Numbered from the stretch's first letter, positions 1 to 13,169 are shown. The stretch is DNA of 64,000 nucleotides from Halictus rubicundus (GCF_050948215.1 NC_135165.1:5430501-5494500), one strand, 5' to 3'. Made by a program: numbers and translations. The notes: generated by a model from the letters alone, not told the origin.

Positions 1-1575
1 ATTGTTAAAAAGGAAACTTCGTGCCGGTGCAATTGAAGTACTGTTGTTCGAGAGTCGGCGAAATTTTCGACGGTGAATGTGAATTTTCGTGCGATTCAAG
101 AGTGCAGAATTGTCGCTATTGAGAAAGTACCCTCTCGGGGCGTGTTTACTTATTCACGCGTGCACACACGTACGCGATGTCCGCCGCCGCGGGGACGCAA
201 TATTCAGCGACTTATGGCAATATCAGCACGCATGCAGGAGAAGCCGCAGCATCACGTGTGTGGGCCATGTCGACTGATCGCCGGGAACACGTGCGGGTTA
301 CGTACACGTCTTCTTGATTTGTGTGTCTACGAAAATTTCATAACGTCCGGCGGCACAACAGATGAAACTCTGCGAAGACTGCGGTCGGTGCATCCTGCAT
401 CCCCCCGCCCCGGTGAAATGCAATCGAGTTTATTGCGACATGTAGCTTTGTTTAAATTCGCGACCACTTATTTGACCATTATACAAGATAGTACACCTGG
501 AGATAAAATAATTTTTTGAAAATGCTACGGACGAGTACGCTGCAAAGAATATTTTTCTATCAATATAATTTTTTTACTCGTGTATTTTTACATAATTATA
601 ATTTCTTGCATAAATTGTCACAGTAAGACAATCAATTTTTAAACCTAGGGACACTGGAAGAGGTAATTAAAATTGTATGGGAAAAATGACAATCGTCGAA
701 GTGCTTTTACATTGCGAAAAAAATATCTACTCTTGTTTCACAGAACGGAGGTTCTACTTTCGTCTGTCTGAATTGGACTTTTTTAAAGAGCACATTTAAT
801 GAAAAATGAAATGCGTCTCTGTTGGTCCAGAAATGTGAAAATCAAAATATTTTACAGTCTAAAAATTGTTTTTCGTTATTCATTTCCTAACAACATTATA
901 GAAAGAAGTGTTCCCTTTCCAACGATCCCTAAAAAGTTGATATACGATTTTCTGTTGCCGTTTGAGCATTTTGAAGCGTTCGAACTGTATTCTAAATTTA
1001 AAGAAAAATAACACAGTTCTCTACCGAGTTCTCCAATATAAAGAGAAGTTCAAGAAATTTTACAGGGATTTTAAGGTAGAGGCATCACCGTTTAAAACAA
1101 GGTTAGGTAAATCACGATTTTTCCCCCACGAGGCTTCAGTTCGGAGGTCGTTAATCTTTCGGTGAAAAAGGTGATTCGTTAATTTCGCGGAATAGAAGAA
1201 GCACCGAGGCAAAAATCTAGTAGAACTGCGAACGCTGTGACATCGGTGGATATAGGAATTTCAATATTGATGAGGAAAGTACAGGAGAAAACGTCGTATC
1301 AGAAAATCCCACACGTCTCTTTATTCATATTTCACCGAAGGATGGAACAACGTTTCCTCGTTCGTTCTATGTACATACGTGCCTCAAAGTTTCCTCTGTT
1401 CATCATCGATTCGAAACGACCCGAACGTGCAGTTACTCGCGAGTGTGTTTACCGTGCAAAGTACACTTCACATAAAGTTTGCTTCCTTTTTCAATAGTTA
1501 CTCGAATCTACGCACGACTATCTAACAATGAGTGGTGCTAATCAGTTCGGAGGGGCCTCATGTCACTTCTAGGAG

Positions 1576-1599
1576 GTCCCAGTTTGCTCACTGGGACCC
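1576..1599. repeat. Small perfect hairpin
   Basis: The arms GGTCCCAGT and ACTGGGACC pair over 9 bp around the 6-base loop TTGCTC. It is too short for a typical animal microRNA precursor and has no recognised role. Confidence 0.4.
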
Positions 1600-1655
1600 A
1601 TTCGGTCTCTGTGTACTCGAATCTGGCCTAAGCTGACCCGCACTGGTCAGTGACG

Positions 1656-1688
1656 GCCCGAGTTGACCCGAGTTGGCCCGAGTTGGCT
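1656..1688. repeat. Three 10 bp direct repeats (CGAGTTGRCC)
   Basis: Three consecutive units of the form cgagttgacc / cgagttggcc / cgagttggct lie in a GC-rich patch of the antiporter upstream region. It is a simple short tandem repeat with no inferred function. Confidence 0.5.
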
Positions 1689-2119
1689 TCAATATCAGTT
1701 TAGGCAGTGTAGCCTGACAGGGGAAATTGAGGGGAACAGAGTTACCCCCTCTTTGAATTATTCTTCAGAGACAGAAGCTTCCTAAATGCTTAGGTTTCGA
1801 ATCTTCACATTTTTTAATTTTTTCATAGAAAAATATCCATTTTTTCCAAAGTTACAGTTAATGTTACAGGCAATGAAAATTATCTAATTTTCTCACGCAT
1901 CGAAATTCTGTAGGAAATATCGATTCTGCCTTGGACGAAGGGCACAAGCAAAAGTAAGCTGTAAGATAAGCACACGTGGAGGCACAGTAATTAACAGATC
2001 TTATCTGGTGGCACTTAGGGGTGTCGTTAGTCAATCCGAAATTCAATAAGGTTAAACCACGGTGAGGCGGGGGCCCTTTCCCCAAAGACCGATCTAATCG
2101 ATCTTTCAATCTGTTACAG

Positions 2120-2284
2120 CCCTTCATGGTGCCCATGAGAGTGCTGATGTTATTAGGCGGCGGATTGCTGGCAGTGTTTGGGAGCGAGGCGATCGAGCTC
2201 GGCGGCGCTGGACCCTTGGCAGTGGTTGTGGCCGCCTTTGTTAGCTGTTACTTCTGGCAGAAACAGGGCTGGGAGGTCGACGAC
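2120..2284 (+). CDS. Antiporter internal exon
   Basis: The exon follows the acceptor ctgttacag and ends before the donor GTGAGT, phase 0 at both ends (165 nt, 55 codons, starting Pro-Phe-Met). It encodes two hydrophobic stretches: MRVLMLLGGGLLAVFG, and AGPLAVVVAAFVSCYFW, which leads into QKQGWEVDD. In SLC9B proteins this segment directly precedes the part encoded by the next exon, so no exon appears to be missing between them. Confidence 0.85.
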
Positions 2285-5200
2285 GTGAGTACATTTCCGC
2301 TTTTCGCAATGATTCATTTAACTAAATAACTCTTTAACACTGAGACCGCGCGGAATTATTCAAATTCCCGCACACGGGGAAAGTTGACCAAGAGAGCACG
2401 TATTTCCTGGCTGAGTGTATTCCGCGAGGGTGGCTCGACGTGAAATAATCCTCGAAATTTCGTGGAACGATGTTGGGAAATGGTACTGAGGATTTTTCAA
2501 AATATTATAAATCTTTTCACACAGAAACATAAATTACGTTTCTACAGTTTTAATCTCTGGGGAAAAAGGTGATAACAGTAGTGAAAAATAAATTGAATAA
2601 TCCCTCCGAAGCTGTATGTACTTATATTTAAAAACATTTTAGCTGCCGGTAACTGTACTCAATTCTTTTCACACGGAACTTCAACGTTTAGAGTACTCAA
2701 CGGATCAGTTCAGCAATTTTGTTTCATAGTTACCGACAATAGATACTTTCTTCGAATTATTAAATTGCTTGATTTATTCGTGCACACAGTACAATAGAAG
2801 TCAATAGAAGTCTTGTTGAGAGCGATTTTAAAATTTTCATACGTAAAGTTAAATTAAATATTAATTCTCGCTATGAGTCGCGTTGCTCCTTTTTCTGGAC
2901 TCTACCGAATAATTCCACGTAGGAAATATTCTATATTAACTTTTAAAAATAATAAAATTAAAATTTGATTTGCTCTTCAAAAACAAGGCCTACGACGAAG
3001 AGATGATACTGTTGATTTCTCATTTGGCACACAAATATCTGTGAAGGATCGGCTCTTCGGTAATCGAAAAGCAAAGTTAGCGTTGCACAATGTAACGGGC
3101 TTTATGTTCCCGAACGCGTAGCAGGCTCTTAACGTGTATTGTCTTGTAACTCGAGTTTCGACTTGGTAGCGTTGTTAAGAGAACTATAATTAGCATCGGG
3201 AACGGAAACCAAAGCTTTTCTCGCGGAGTGTTTCACTTACATTCTAGCAAGTTTAGCCTTCCGGCGACGATGCACTCTCGTAAACGCGTTGAGAAGCGAA
3301 ACGTCTAATTCAAACCCGGTGTTATGCGCCACCTAAGTCAGCGTTTTGCAGCTGGCGGCAGAACTTCAGTCCCGCGGGTAACGCGCTGCGCACCCGGAGG
3401 AGACTATTTTCCTCGTGCTTAGCGCTTCTGTCAACAGCTCGGAGACACTCAGTTTTCGACTTTGATGAACTAAACGGCAGAAACAGCAACTTCCACGATT
3501 GTTTTGCGCTCGACGGTTCCGCTTTAAATCGATTCGCGAAATTAGTTGCAGTTAATAGGTTCGAAATTTAATAATATCGCGAATGCGCTTGGAATTGTCG
3601 GAGGGGCTTCGACGAGCATGGTAATCTACCCTATAGCGGGCTAACGTTCGCCCCCGTTGCTAATTAACAGCATTTTATTCGGACCAACTGTTGCCACGAT
3701 CGCGCTACTCTCAATTCGAATTTCAATGACTCGATTAATTGCTCCGCGGTGCACTTCGCGGATCCATGGGGCTTTGTATGGAGAGACACTTGTTGTGCAA
3801 AAGGGATTTCTAATAATCAGACTGCGGATCTTTGTGCAATTTTCATAGTTCATTCTCGGAAAATTGAATTCGGAGAAACATCTCTTTTGTTAATTGGAAG
3901 ATTCGTTGTAGGAGGATTAAACTGGAGATGATATTATATTTTAATAATACAAATGCTTCCTTGCAATTTCATAAATTGACACGTGCCTTTTACCCTAGTC
4001 TCTTTTTAGCAGCCATTTTTGAGGATTAAGGACATAATATAATAAAAGAGAAAATACATTTTCATTTAATTTCAGTTTCACACAATTGACTCGGGCAATT
4101 TTTATTTTGCACGAAGACTCAATGGAATAAAGGCGTTTGATTGCACGCTCGTGTGTACACCTGCCTATAAAAATCGAGGTCCACGGGAACGTCCAGAATC
4201 GTATTATTTTGCGCGTTTGAATCGTACTCGCGTTCATGGCCGTTTTCTGTTTTAGAGGCCATCCCGCCGCCGGGAAGTAATTTACCTTAAACGAATGCTT
4301 ACCTTTTGATCGGTTGTAAACCGATTTATCGGGCCGCTCTGTATACCGGTATATTTGTTTATGAAATTCTGCCGGAACGCGCACACCACCGGTTGTTACG
4401 TCCGCGCAGCATTTATCGTCGCAACTCACTCCCGTTTTATTGTAGCCACGCCAGTTTTACGGGGTACTAGTAGAAATTGAAACCCATCAGAATTTCCACC
4501 GTTTCCCTGCCGAAACGAGTCGCGGCCGCAGACTTTCCGCGTGTCCTCTGGTTTGTACAGGCTGAGCCAAATCAAGTGCAACCTGCTCCTTTCGCGGACG
4601 CCACTGAAGACAATTTCATTTTTTGTTAATTAAATGGCCCGACAAAGGCAGGTCTTTAATATGCAATAAATGTCTCGAAGCAACTGCTACGAAGACAAAG
4701 AAGGCTCCCTAAAATTTTTTAAATGGGAGCAGGTATTTATTTTGTGGGCAAGCTTCATTTTCTGTCGCCACAGGAGTCGCAGCAAAACATTAAAATTGAT
4801 TAGAAATTATTCAAACACGTTCGCCTACACGTATTCAAAAATTTCAAATCCTCTTCTTCAATCGATCCTGAGGAAACAACTTGGAACACTGTATTTGGCA
4901 CGCTCTGTAGAGCAAAAGTCGTTCAGTTTTTCCAGTTTGGCCGATTTCTAGATTTCTGCGGCGCGTATCCAAAATGTGAATTCCATTGTCTTCATAAAAA
5001 AGCGAAATTTTACATTTAACATATTTTCATTCCACTGGATTCTACAAAATTCAATATCCGGTGAACTGGAGATCGTGTTTGTATGAACTAGACTTTGTAC
5101 ATTTTATTTGTTTTATAAATAACATAGAGAAAGTACCTTTATTTTGTGTAGAATTTAAACAAGTCATGTTTAAGTAATTGTTAGTCTGAGCTAGCTATCA

Positions 5201-8200
5201 GGTCTCATATCTCATAATCTCATATCTTTTAGCATCGATATGTCTCTAAAAAATTATGGCATTTGTGAGTCCATTACCTTAAAACATTACTTAAACCATT
5301 ACTTAAACCATTACCATTAAAAGTCAAAACGAATAGCATTTTTATTCCATTTTTCTCACAAGAGACTTTTCAGTCGTCGAAACAAATTTTTCTCGCGTTT
5401 TCATTTCTGTAAAATAATGGCCTACGTAAATGATAGTTTGCATAAAAAACGGTTATTATAATACATCAAATAAGAGCATCTGCAAAAACTCTAAAATACG
5501 CGGGAGGGATAAATAATTAAATCTGTAGATCATTTTGCGGCCTCCACTGTATCTTCTGGGTTCTATAGATTTTTCCTGGGTCCAGGAGCGGAGAAGCTGA
5601 GAACACAGAAGCTCTAATTAAATCCCCAGCGTGGCTGCATTAATCAGTAGTTAACCGGTAGGTGGAGCATCGGGAAAAAGAACGAAAATTCTATGTTTCC
5701 CCGAAGAGTGCAAGTTTTTTAATCAAGTTCCTATCAGAAGTTATTCGAGGCGCTGCTGAGCGTAATTTCGGTGGTACAGGTGTCGAGCCCCTCGACCACG
5801 ATATCGAAAACGGAGTTTCGAAGCAAGAACACATGCTTATTCTACAATGCACGCTTATTAAACGTTTCCACGCTTTGATTAGCGGGGCCCTTTCCAGCAA
5901 AGCTTTGGAGCTCCGAAGCTTCCGATTTTGGAGAGTTTGGTATTAGTTTCGTACCTTTTTTGTTGGTAATAGCCATTGTCAGTCGCGATACTTAATACAG
6001 TAAAGTCTTGATCTAAGCCGGACGGAACTACACGAAAATAGTAGCTCTACACGATCTATGTCACAGCACGGACCCGAGTATTGGCCTTCGATCAAGACTT
6101 TACTGTACTTTATGCCCTATTTCTTTTTCACTGTAAATTGGTAAATCGTTTTCCATACGCAAAAAGGAGTATTTTATGTTGGTATTTCATGTTTCACGTG
6201 ACCCTAATTTTCTAAAACGGTTCAGTCAACCCAACAGAGACAGTGTGCCCTGAATCCCGGCGGTAGCGTGTTTCGACAACGCATAAGGACACAAATATCC
6301 GTCGGACGATCTGCAAACGATTCCTGCTCGGATTCTAAAAACCACAAGCCAATTAACAGCGTCAGTAAATGTTTATTAATGTCACTGGCACAGTCGGTTT
6401 TCTCGATTTAACGCTCGCACGCAGTATCAACATCGATGTTTAACCGCCGTATAAAGGATCACGTAGCTGACGATACGGGGGGATCGTCCGGAATTAAATT
6501 AAATAAATCAACACACGGCAGGATACGTTACGTAATCTCGATTGAAAGTAAACAGGGGGCGGTAGCGAATTCGATAAGCATGACCCACTTATATACCTCG
6601 AAGCCTCCCGTATCCGAATCCGCGGGAAAACAAAAGTGTTTAGACAACGTTCTCGGGCCTCGGCAATGAATTAGGCCAAAGTTCCCTAATATCAGACTCG
6701 TCTCTCCAAAGAAACATTAATCGCTTGAAATACGAACACGGTTGCAGCATGTTGTTTCTTACGATTCTGTACACATTGAAGTAAAATATTGTAATAAATA
6801 GTATATTTGGTTACATCAAATTCAATTTAATTCGTGTCTAATCAATTATATATCAAATTAATAAATAAAAAGAAGATATTGCAAGGTTCTCATTTAATAA
6901 TTGACAGTTTCAATGTAAAATATGTACGTTGCTCTTAAGGGGTAAACTTAGAAAAATTAGGGGTTGTTGTGGGTCATGGAACGTCGCCATTAAAATTGTC
7001 TAGGGCCTCCCAATTCGCCTAGAGACTTACCTTACTGTACCACAAGGTTTTTAATGCATTTTTAATAATCGACTAGGCTGTCCAGAATTTTGAATAATTA
7101 ATCAATCAATGTCCCTGTCGAAAGGGTTATGTTAAAAAATTGAGAGACTGTTGTCGGTCCAGGAAAGTCGCCATTAAAATTGTCTAGGAGCTTCCAATTC
7201 GTCTAGAGACTTACCTTGATGTACCACAAGGTTTTTAAGGTATTTTTAATAATCGACTAGGCTGTCCAAAATTTTTAATAATCAATCAATCAATGTCCCT
7301 GTCTAAAGGTTTATGTTACAAAAATTGAGAAGCTGTTGTGAGTCAAGGAACGTCGCCATTAAAATTGTCTAGGGACTCTCAATTCGCCTGGTGACTTATC
7401 TTATTGTTCCACAAGGTTTTTAATACATTTTTAATAATCGACTAGGCTGTCCAGAATTTTGAATAATTAATCAATCAATGTCTCTGTCGAAAGGGTTATG
7501 TTAAAAAATTGAGAGACTGTTGTCGGTCAAGGAAAGTCGCCATTAAAATTGTCTAGGGGCTCGCAATTTGCCTAGAGACTTATCTTACTGTTCCACAAGG
7601 TTTTCAATCTATTTTTAATAATCGACTAGGCTATCCAAAATTTTGAATAATCAATCAATCAATGTCCCTTTCTAAAGGGTTATGTTAAAAAATTGAGAGA
7701 CTGTTGTGGGTCAAGGAAAGTCGCCATTAAAATTGTCTAGGGGCTCTCAATTCGCCTGGTGACTTATCTCACTGTTCCACAAGGTTTTTAATACATTTTT
7801 AATAATCGACTAGGCTGTCCAGAATTTTGAATAATTAATCATGTCCCTGTCGAAAGGGTTATGTTAAAAAATTGAGACTGTTGTGGGTCAAGGAAAGTCG
7901 CCATTAAAATTGTCTAGGGGCTCGCAATTTGCCTAGAGACTTATCTTACTGTTCCACAAAGTTTTCAATCTATTTTTAATAATCGACTAGGCTGTCCAAA
8001 ATTTTGAATAATGTCCCTGTCTAAAGGGTTATGTTAAAAAATTGAGACTGTTGTGGGCGAAGGAAAGTCGCCATTAAAATTGTCTAGGAGTTTCGGTGGC
8101 AGCTGGGGACGTAAGAAAAATCGAAAGTATCGGGTGTATCTAGTTGGCAAAAATGGCGAACGACCGGGACGGCCGAGCTTGTCGTTCGACAGAGGAAACG

Positions 8201-11200
8201 TTTGAGGAAGGATGTTAGCCGTTTCAGTTACCGTTCCGCTACAAGTTGGGTCCGTACACGACACCCCCAACCCACGTCCATCCCTTCGTCGAAACTCGAG
8301 CGAGGAACTAGCAACGAAGTTTACTGGCATTTACGTGGCTACTAAAAGCGGGGAGAGAGCACGAAGGTGGAGGAAACCGGGGGAGGTCACCGGTCGCTGA
8401 TGCACCCATTCTAGACACGCGAATAGACGGCTGCATTCAAATGCGACCCCCTTTATGCGACCGAAGATCCGCCTCTCGAGATTGACGAATTCCCCGCGAG
8501 TCGCGCCTAGCTCCTGTTGCTGTCACGGTTTAAGTTTTCGCGACGATGGAAATTACGAGCGCAACCTAACACTGCTCGCTAACGGTCCTCGTTAACGTTT
8601 CATTAAGCGCAATCCGCGCATAACTTTCGAACCAGTGAATTCCTCGCCTTGAAACTTCGATTTTTGGCATTTTCTCGTCAAGATCTGCAGGATTACATAG
8701 TAAAAAGTTAAAAATTTCTGGATTGCCCAGGTGAAGTTTAACCGATCAGACAAGAGATTCTTGTTTAACATGACATGAATGCTATAGCTTTCAAATTTTA
8801 AAGCCAATTTATATTCATTTAATTTTATACAACCTTAAGTTTTTGTAATTAATATACATTTCGAAGTAATGACCAACTGTCATCACTAATGACAGTTAAC
8901 TTATTATTGTTTATGTCCAATCAGATTTCGGATAGTACAACTAGTTTCAAGAAAAATTGCCCGTCTATTTTTGCAGCTCACTGAAATTTTTACTGTCCGT
9001 GAACGTGTTAAAATTTGGTTTGCCTTACAGATGGTAGCAAGAATTGATTTTTAAGTTTAGTGGAAGAGTTTTGTGAATCATATGTGACCGACGTGGCACT
9101 CAAGGTGTTAAAATAAATCGTTCAGACTTCCGGTGACTTTTGTGAGCGTTGGTGTAACAGTCAACGTGTTAAAAAATTTGATTATGTTTAGGGGTGACAT
9201 GGTTCTGGTATGGAAAACAAAACTGAATTTGGCATAAAGGAAACCGGTGGGGATAGTACGGATGAAAGTCGCGGGAAAAAATCCGGACACGTCGCGGCAG
9301 TAATTAACAGGGCGGCGGAGGGTGGTTTGGGGGAGGCTCTTTTCTGTTGGTGGATGGGTAAATAAACGATTTTACACGATAATGCTGGCGCATATAAGCG
9401 GAATGGGCGAGAAGGACGGGTCGACGGGATCGACGGAGAAAGGGAGCGGCTTGTAATTAAGTAGTGGAGGTTATATAATGAAGTTCGCCTTCCTCGAACG
9501 ACGATCGATTTCATTAATTATACGAAATACCGAGGGTTGCTCTGGTTACAGGTCGCGCTTGCTGAAAGCTCTCGCAGAAGTGCTCCTGCTAAGACGGAGC
9601 TGAGGGGCCGAGTGAAAAAAGAAAATGGTGGTGGAAAAAGAGGGGTATGAGGGAGGTACGAAGGGGTGGAAGGGAGACTAACCTGGCTGGAAATATTTGA
9701 GGTGGGCGCGGGGGCGTAAAGGCTCGGAAAAGGAACGGGGAGAAAGGAACTCGCGATTCGACGAAATGAAAAGAACTGGCAACCCCTAATTAACTCATTC
9801 GATCGGGCCGCGCGCTAATTAATGCCCACCGACCGTACAACCTATGCAATTCAATTACGCGAAATCAACTGTGGAATTGCGAGCCGGAGTTTCAGGGGAG
9901 GACACACGGTGTTTTTCAGGGCCCTCGACTATGACAATTTAGATTCGCTATTGTCGATTTGTCTATCGCTTTTTCTGGTTTTGCTTTTTTATTTTTGTTT
10001 TTTTACGGAAAATCTGAAGCTTCCGGGAAGTACATACTCCCCCCTGCGGTGATTCGTGGCAAAAAGCTTTCGATCAAACAAATCAACCGTCCAGCGTTGT
10101 AAATATTCGGATGGTCGGTGTGGGAAATGTTTTCATTATCGATAAAAGCAAATCCAATATTAAAAGTTTCGTTTGCTTTGCGCTGGATTTGATTGCAGTT
10201 TTATGGAAATTAATAATGCATACGTTTAATAGATTATGATTGGGAAAGTTGTTCATACATTTGACATGAGAAATATTTCTATCGTTAATAGAAATATAAT
10301 ATTAATAGAAACGCGATGATGTTTGTTTCCTTCTTTTTTTTTTTCTTGCAAAATACAGAACAATATACAGGGTGTCCCAAAATTCAGCTAATATTTTCGT
10401 GTCACCATTCCGGTTTGACATAGCAGAACTGTTCTCGATTTATGCGGGACATGTATAATGGCCAGCTAACTATGGACCCATTCGACTGAGAATACTGTAT
10501 GAGTACAGGCAATTAACCAATCATTATCGTACAGTACCTACACCGCGGTTTATAACGATATTTATGCCGCGCGATTGCCTAACCGGCTGCAACGAACTAA
10601 GAAACGTGAAATTCTGGGATCGCGGAACGATCTAATTAAATTTTATGCCAATTAGACGAAAACGCGAAAAATTGTTAGGGAAAAATTTCATTAATTGTCG
10701 TTAGCGATAATTACATCGTGGATTCCGTGAGTGCGCACCATGGCAAACGTGTACGAAACACGGTGGACTAAAAATATTAATTACTTCTATGTATCGCCTT
10801 TAATAAAACAGACCCCGCACGAGATGAATTCCTGTTTAATCCCTAAGTGGATCAACAAAATGTTCTTTAAAAATGCAATGATTCAATTAGATGACATTTA
10901 ATATTATATATCTGTATTTAATATTCATCTCTATCGAAATAGTGAATAGAGTGAGACAGTAAAATTTCATCGAAAACCGCATACAGTCATGTCAGTAATA
11001 GTGCGCGTTAAACAATCATTACCATAAATTTGAACGCGGCCGAATTGGCCCCACGGTTCAATAACGGTTAATTATAAACATTCGAAAAATACTGAAACAG
11101 ACGGCTCTTTTCGCGTGTGTCGAAAGGCAATTCAGAAGTAAGCAAAGATTCGCGAGAAAAATTATAACGTTCAATTATCTCGTTTATCGGTGGTATTCGC

Positions 11201-13169
11201 CGCGGGAGGGTTATTATACTTCTTTAATAATTCGCGACGGCGACATGGCGTCGTTGGTGGTGTTAACGATGTTGATTTACTAGGAGAAAGAGTGAGCTCG
11301 TTGCGTCACGGTTATTAAGTATGGCAATATCCACGGTAAAATATTAATGACGTTGACAGTTCTCCGAGGGGGTTGAAGAATAACGGTGTCACGCCGGGAG
11401 GGGTAGTATCGCGTGACACTATGCTCACAAACCCACCCTCCGGAAAATCCAACAGGATTTTATATTAACCGGAAGGAACATTGATTTTGCAATGCTTAAA
11501 AAGTGCTCAGAAGAGAATAATCGATGGGTTATGAAACTTTAAAAGCTTTAAAATGAGTCCAAATTAATTATCTCGCGATTTTTCCCCCGAAAATGTAACA
11601 GTTTGAACATTTTCTCCGAAAATTAAATGTAATTCGTTTTGGAACCACCGTATGAGTACTAGCTCGTTATCTCGCATCATCGCGGTGAATAATAGAAAGA
11701 AAATTGCTGGCTAATTAATGGAAGCTAATTGGTACGCGGACGATCCAAAAAGCCAGCTGCACTTTTACTAAAACGCGTTCCGCCGGCTTCGCTGTAACAA
11801 AGCTTCGCCAGAATTAAAATTTCAAATACCAACATAGAATTAATATATTCATTCGGCCAACATTCCCGTCGGCAACGCCCAAAAATTCAGTTCTCTGTTT
11901 CGCAACGAAGTTTAATAATCGCGGAGGAACACGGGGCAACGTTTGCCCTCGAGAACCAACTGAAACTGAAATAATAGCAATCTTCTTAATTACAAGATGC
12001 AGTCGTTACCCGCTACAAAGGATATTTATTTTTTCCTTGAATTTGCCGAGCAGCTGCTGCGAGAATCTGTTCCGAGATGGGGATTCGAGCAACCGTAATT
12101 TGTTTCTAATTATATTTGTATTGTCTCATTGGCTCACGATTGAAATTGATATTGCTGTTAGGCAAATTTTGCCAAGTTTATCAGCTCTGAATCGCGTAAC
12201 GACATTGTCCACTGGAAACGCACAGAGTAGGCCAAAAATTCGAATTTGATTATAAAAGAATAAATGTGAATCGTAAAATAATAATAAAAAATACAATGGT
12301 ATTCTTAAGTAATATTTCCTATGAAATTGTCTTTATAAATTCAACAATTAAAATAAAAAATCTGAAGCCTGTGATGTTCTCTCGTAGGTTCAGTGTTAAA
12401 CGATTTAGTCAATTTCTTTATTTAAGCATATAATATAATAAAAATCACTTAAAGTCTAAAGAAATATATTCAATCCTATCCTTCTCACCAGGAAACACAT
12501 GACGATTACTGTCACTGTAATCTACATCTTACGACCACTTACCAATCAAATTTCCATTTCACCCAAAAATCGGAAACACTTCCCTTCATCGCTAATTTGA
12601 AGCTCGTTAACCTGGTCTAACAATGAACCATTTAATTTCAGAACCCAGTGGCAACAGCCTTCGAGATCTTCTGGATGATTTGCGAGCCGATCCTGTTCGC
12701 CGTGACAGGCGCACAGATAAAAATCGCCGAGCTGGATAGCAGAACAGTGTACCTAGGTATAGCCTGCCTTCTAGCAGGCATAGTGATCCGCATCATAGTA
12801 ACCATTCTCGTGGGAATCGGTTCAAAACTGAACCTCAAAGAAAAGATCTTCGTGGCGTTCTCTTGGATGGCGAAGGCAACGGTGCAGGCAGCACTGGGTC
12901 CTACCACGTTGGACAAAGTCGATCCGAACGACCCTGAACAGGTGTACTATGCTGAGACAGTGATGACCATGTGCGTGCTGTCGATTTTATTGATGGCCCC
13001 AGCCGGGGCCATCATCATTTCCCTTTCTGGGCCGAAGTTGCTCACGAAAACCACCACGCCTGTCACGCCGCCAGAGGGCTGGAAGATGCGGCGACCCTCT
13101 ATCCGCGACATCTCCATCATCAACGAGGACCCAGACCTCGAGGAGACCGCGAACGAGGGAAAGCCTTGA
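2120..13169 (+). CDS. SLC9B/NHA-family Na+/H+ antiporter, 3' part of gene (two coding exons)
   Basis: The coding join is 2120-2284 plus 12642-13169, phase 0 at the junction and ending in TGA. The encoded 230 residues are the C-terminal third of a CPA2-type cation/proton antiporter. They contain a glycine-rich helix, the segment FEIFWMICEPILFAVTGAQI, a helix beginning TVYLGIACLLAG, the hallmark KEKIFVAFSWMAKATVQAAL, and a last helix near SILLMAPAGAIIISLSG. The final 40 residues are a hydrophilic tail ending NEGKP. In this family (vertebrate SLC9B2/NHA2, Drosophila Nha1/Nha2) the protein exchanges Na+ or Li+ for H+ across membranes. The 5' exons precede the window. The gene converges with methuselah-like receptor A, and its last exon was copied into unit 2, where it is broken. 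The family call is firm; which of the two insect NHA paralogues this is cannot be told. Confidence 0.88.
3858..3935. repeat. Diverged copy of a sequence also found beside exon 4 of both receptors
   Basis: The stretch containing GATTCGTTGTAGGAGGATTA resembles 24644-24720 and 41086-41150, where the matching core is GATTCATTGTAGGAGG. It is probably a fragment of an old dispersed repeat. The similarity is only about 80% over a short length, judged by eye. Confidence 0.3.
5996..6107. mobile_element. 112 bp MITE with TACAGTAAAGTCTTGATC terminal repeats
   Basis: The left end TACAGTAAAGTCTTGATC is mirrored by GATCAAGACTTTACTGTA at the right end, so the 18 bp arms are perfect. The TA at each end fits a TA target site as used by Tc1/mariner/pogo elements. 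There is no coding capacity and the middle is unrelated to the ends. Confidence 0.75.
6940..8094. repeat. Tandem array of about 184 bp units in A-B dimers
   Basis: The phrase GTCGCCATTAAAATTGTCTA recurs at about 6983, 7167, 7352, 7536, 7720, 7898 and 8068, giving six units of 184, 185, 184, 184, 178 and 170 bp plus a partial one. Odd units share 'tccagaattttgaataatta' and 'tcgaaagggtt'. Even units share 'tccaaaattt' and 'tctaaagg'. The array is thus a higher-order repeat of about 368 bp dimers, and the third dimer carries short internal deletions. It lies wholly inside the antiporter intron. Confidence 0.9.
8990..9180. mobile_element. Degenerate ends of the TTAA MITE family with terminus AACGTGTTAA
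   Basis: AACGTGTTAA at about 9002 and CAGTCAACGTGTTAA ending near 9173 match the terminus of the family listed at 33283, 48842 and 55269. The bodies are too decayed to give clean limits. Confidence 0.35.
12642..13169 (+). CDS. Antiporter last coding exon
   Basis: The exon follows the acceptor tttaatttcag and starts in phase 0 as Asn-Pro-Val-Ala-Thr-Ala-Phe. It encodes 175 residues and stops at TGA 13167-13169. It carries the last membrane helices, including the diagnostic segment KATVQAALGP, and a cytoplasmic tail rich in acidic residues (EDPDLEE). A near copy with indels lies at 29690-30182. Confidence 0.88.
   Translation, partial: NPVATAFEIFWMICEPILFAVTGAQIKIAELDSRTVYLGIACLLAGIVIRIIVTILVGIGSKLNLKEKIFVAFSWMAKATVQAALGPTTLDKVDPNDPEQVYYAETVMTMCVLSILLMAPAGAIIISLSGPKLLTKTTTPVTPPEGWKMRRPSIRDISIINEDPDLEETANEGKP

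Larger units (their letters stand above)
1..2119. other. Upstream intron or flank of the antiporter gene, no exon recognised
   Basis: This stretch lies directly upstream of the first recognisable antiporter exon, so most of it is probably intron. An open frame at 73-519 (+) is not similar to anything I recognise and looks like chance coding in GC-richer DNA. Near 1570-1690 there is a short hairpin and a run of three 10 bp direct repeats, listed separately. Nothing else could be assigned. Confidence 0.4.
2285..12641 (+). other. 10.4 kb antiporter intron
   Basis: The intron is bounded by GTGAGT and tttaatttcag. It holds a 112 bp inverted-repeat MITE (5996), a dimeric satellite-like array (about 6940-8094), degenerate ends of a TTAA MITE family near 9.0-9.2 kb, and a lone CAGGGTGTCCCAAAA motif at 10371 resembling a mariner terminus. 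The many short open frames resemble no known protein. No additional exon was seen. Confidence 0.6.

Noticed and set aside
73..519. 148-codon open frame (+) at the window start
   Set aside because: No recognisable domain, biased toward Arg/Thr as expected of GC-rich non-coding DNA, and it overlaps a second frame of similar quality.
8034..8400. Overlapping open frames in the GC-rich stretch after the satellite array
   Set aside because: Both strands are open, one frame starts inside the repeat array, and there is no protein signature.
10371..10400. CAGGGTGTCCCAAAATTCAG as a MITE
   Set aside because: Only one terminus is visible, so limits cannot be given.
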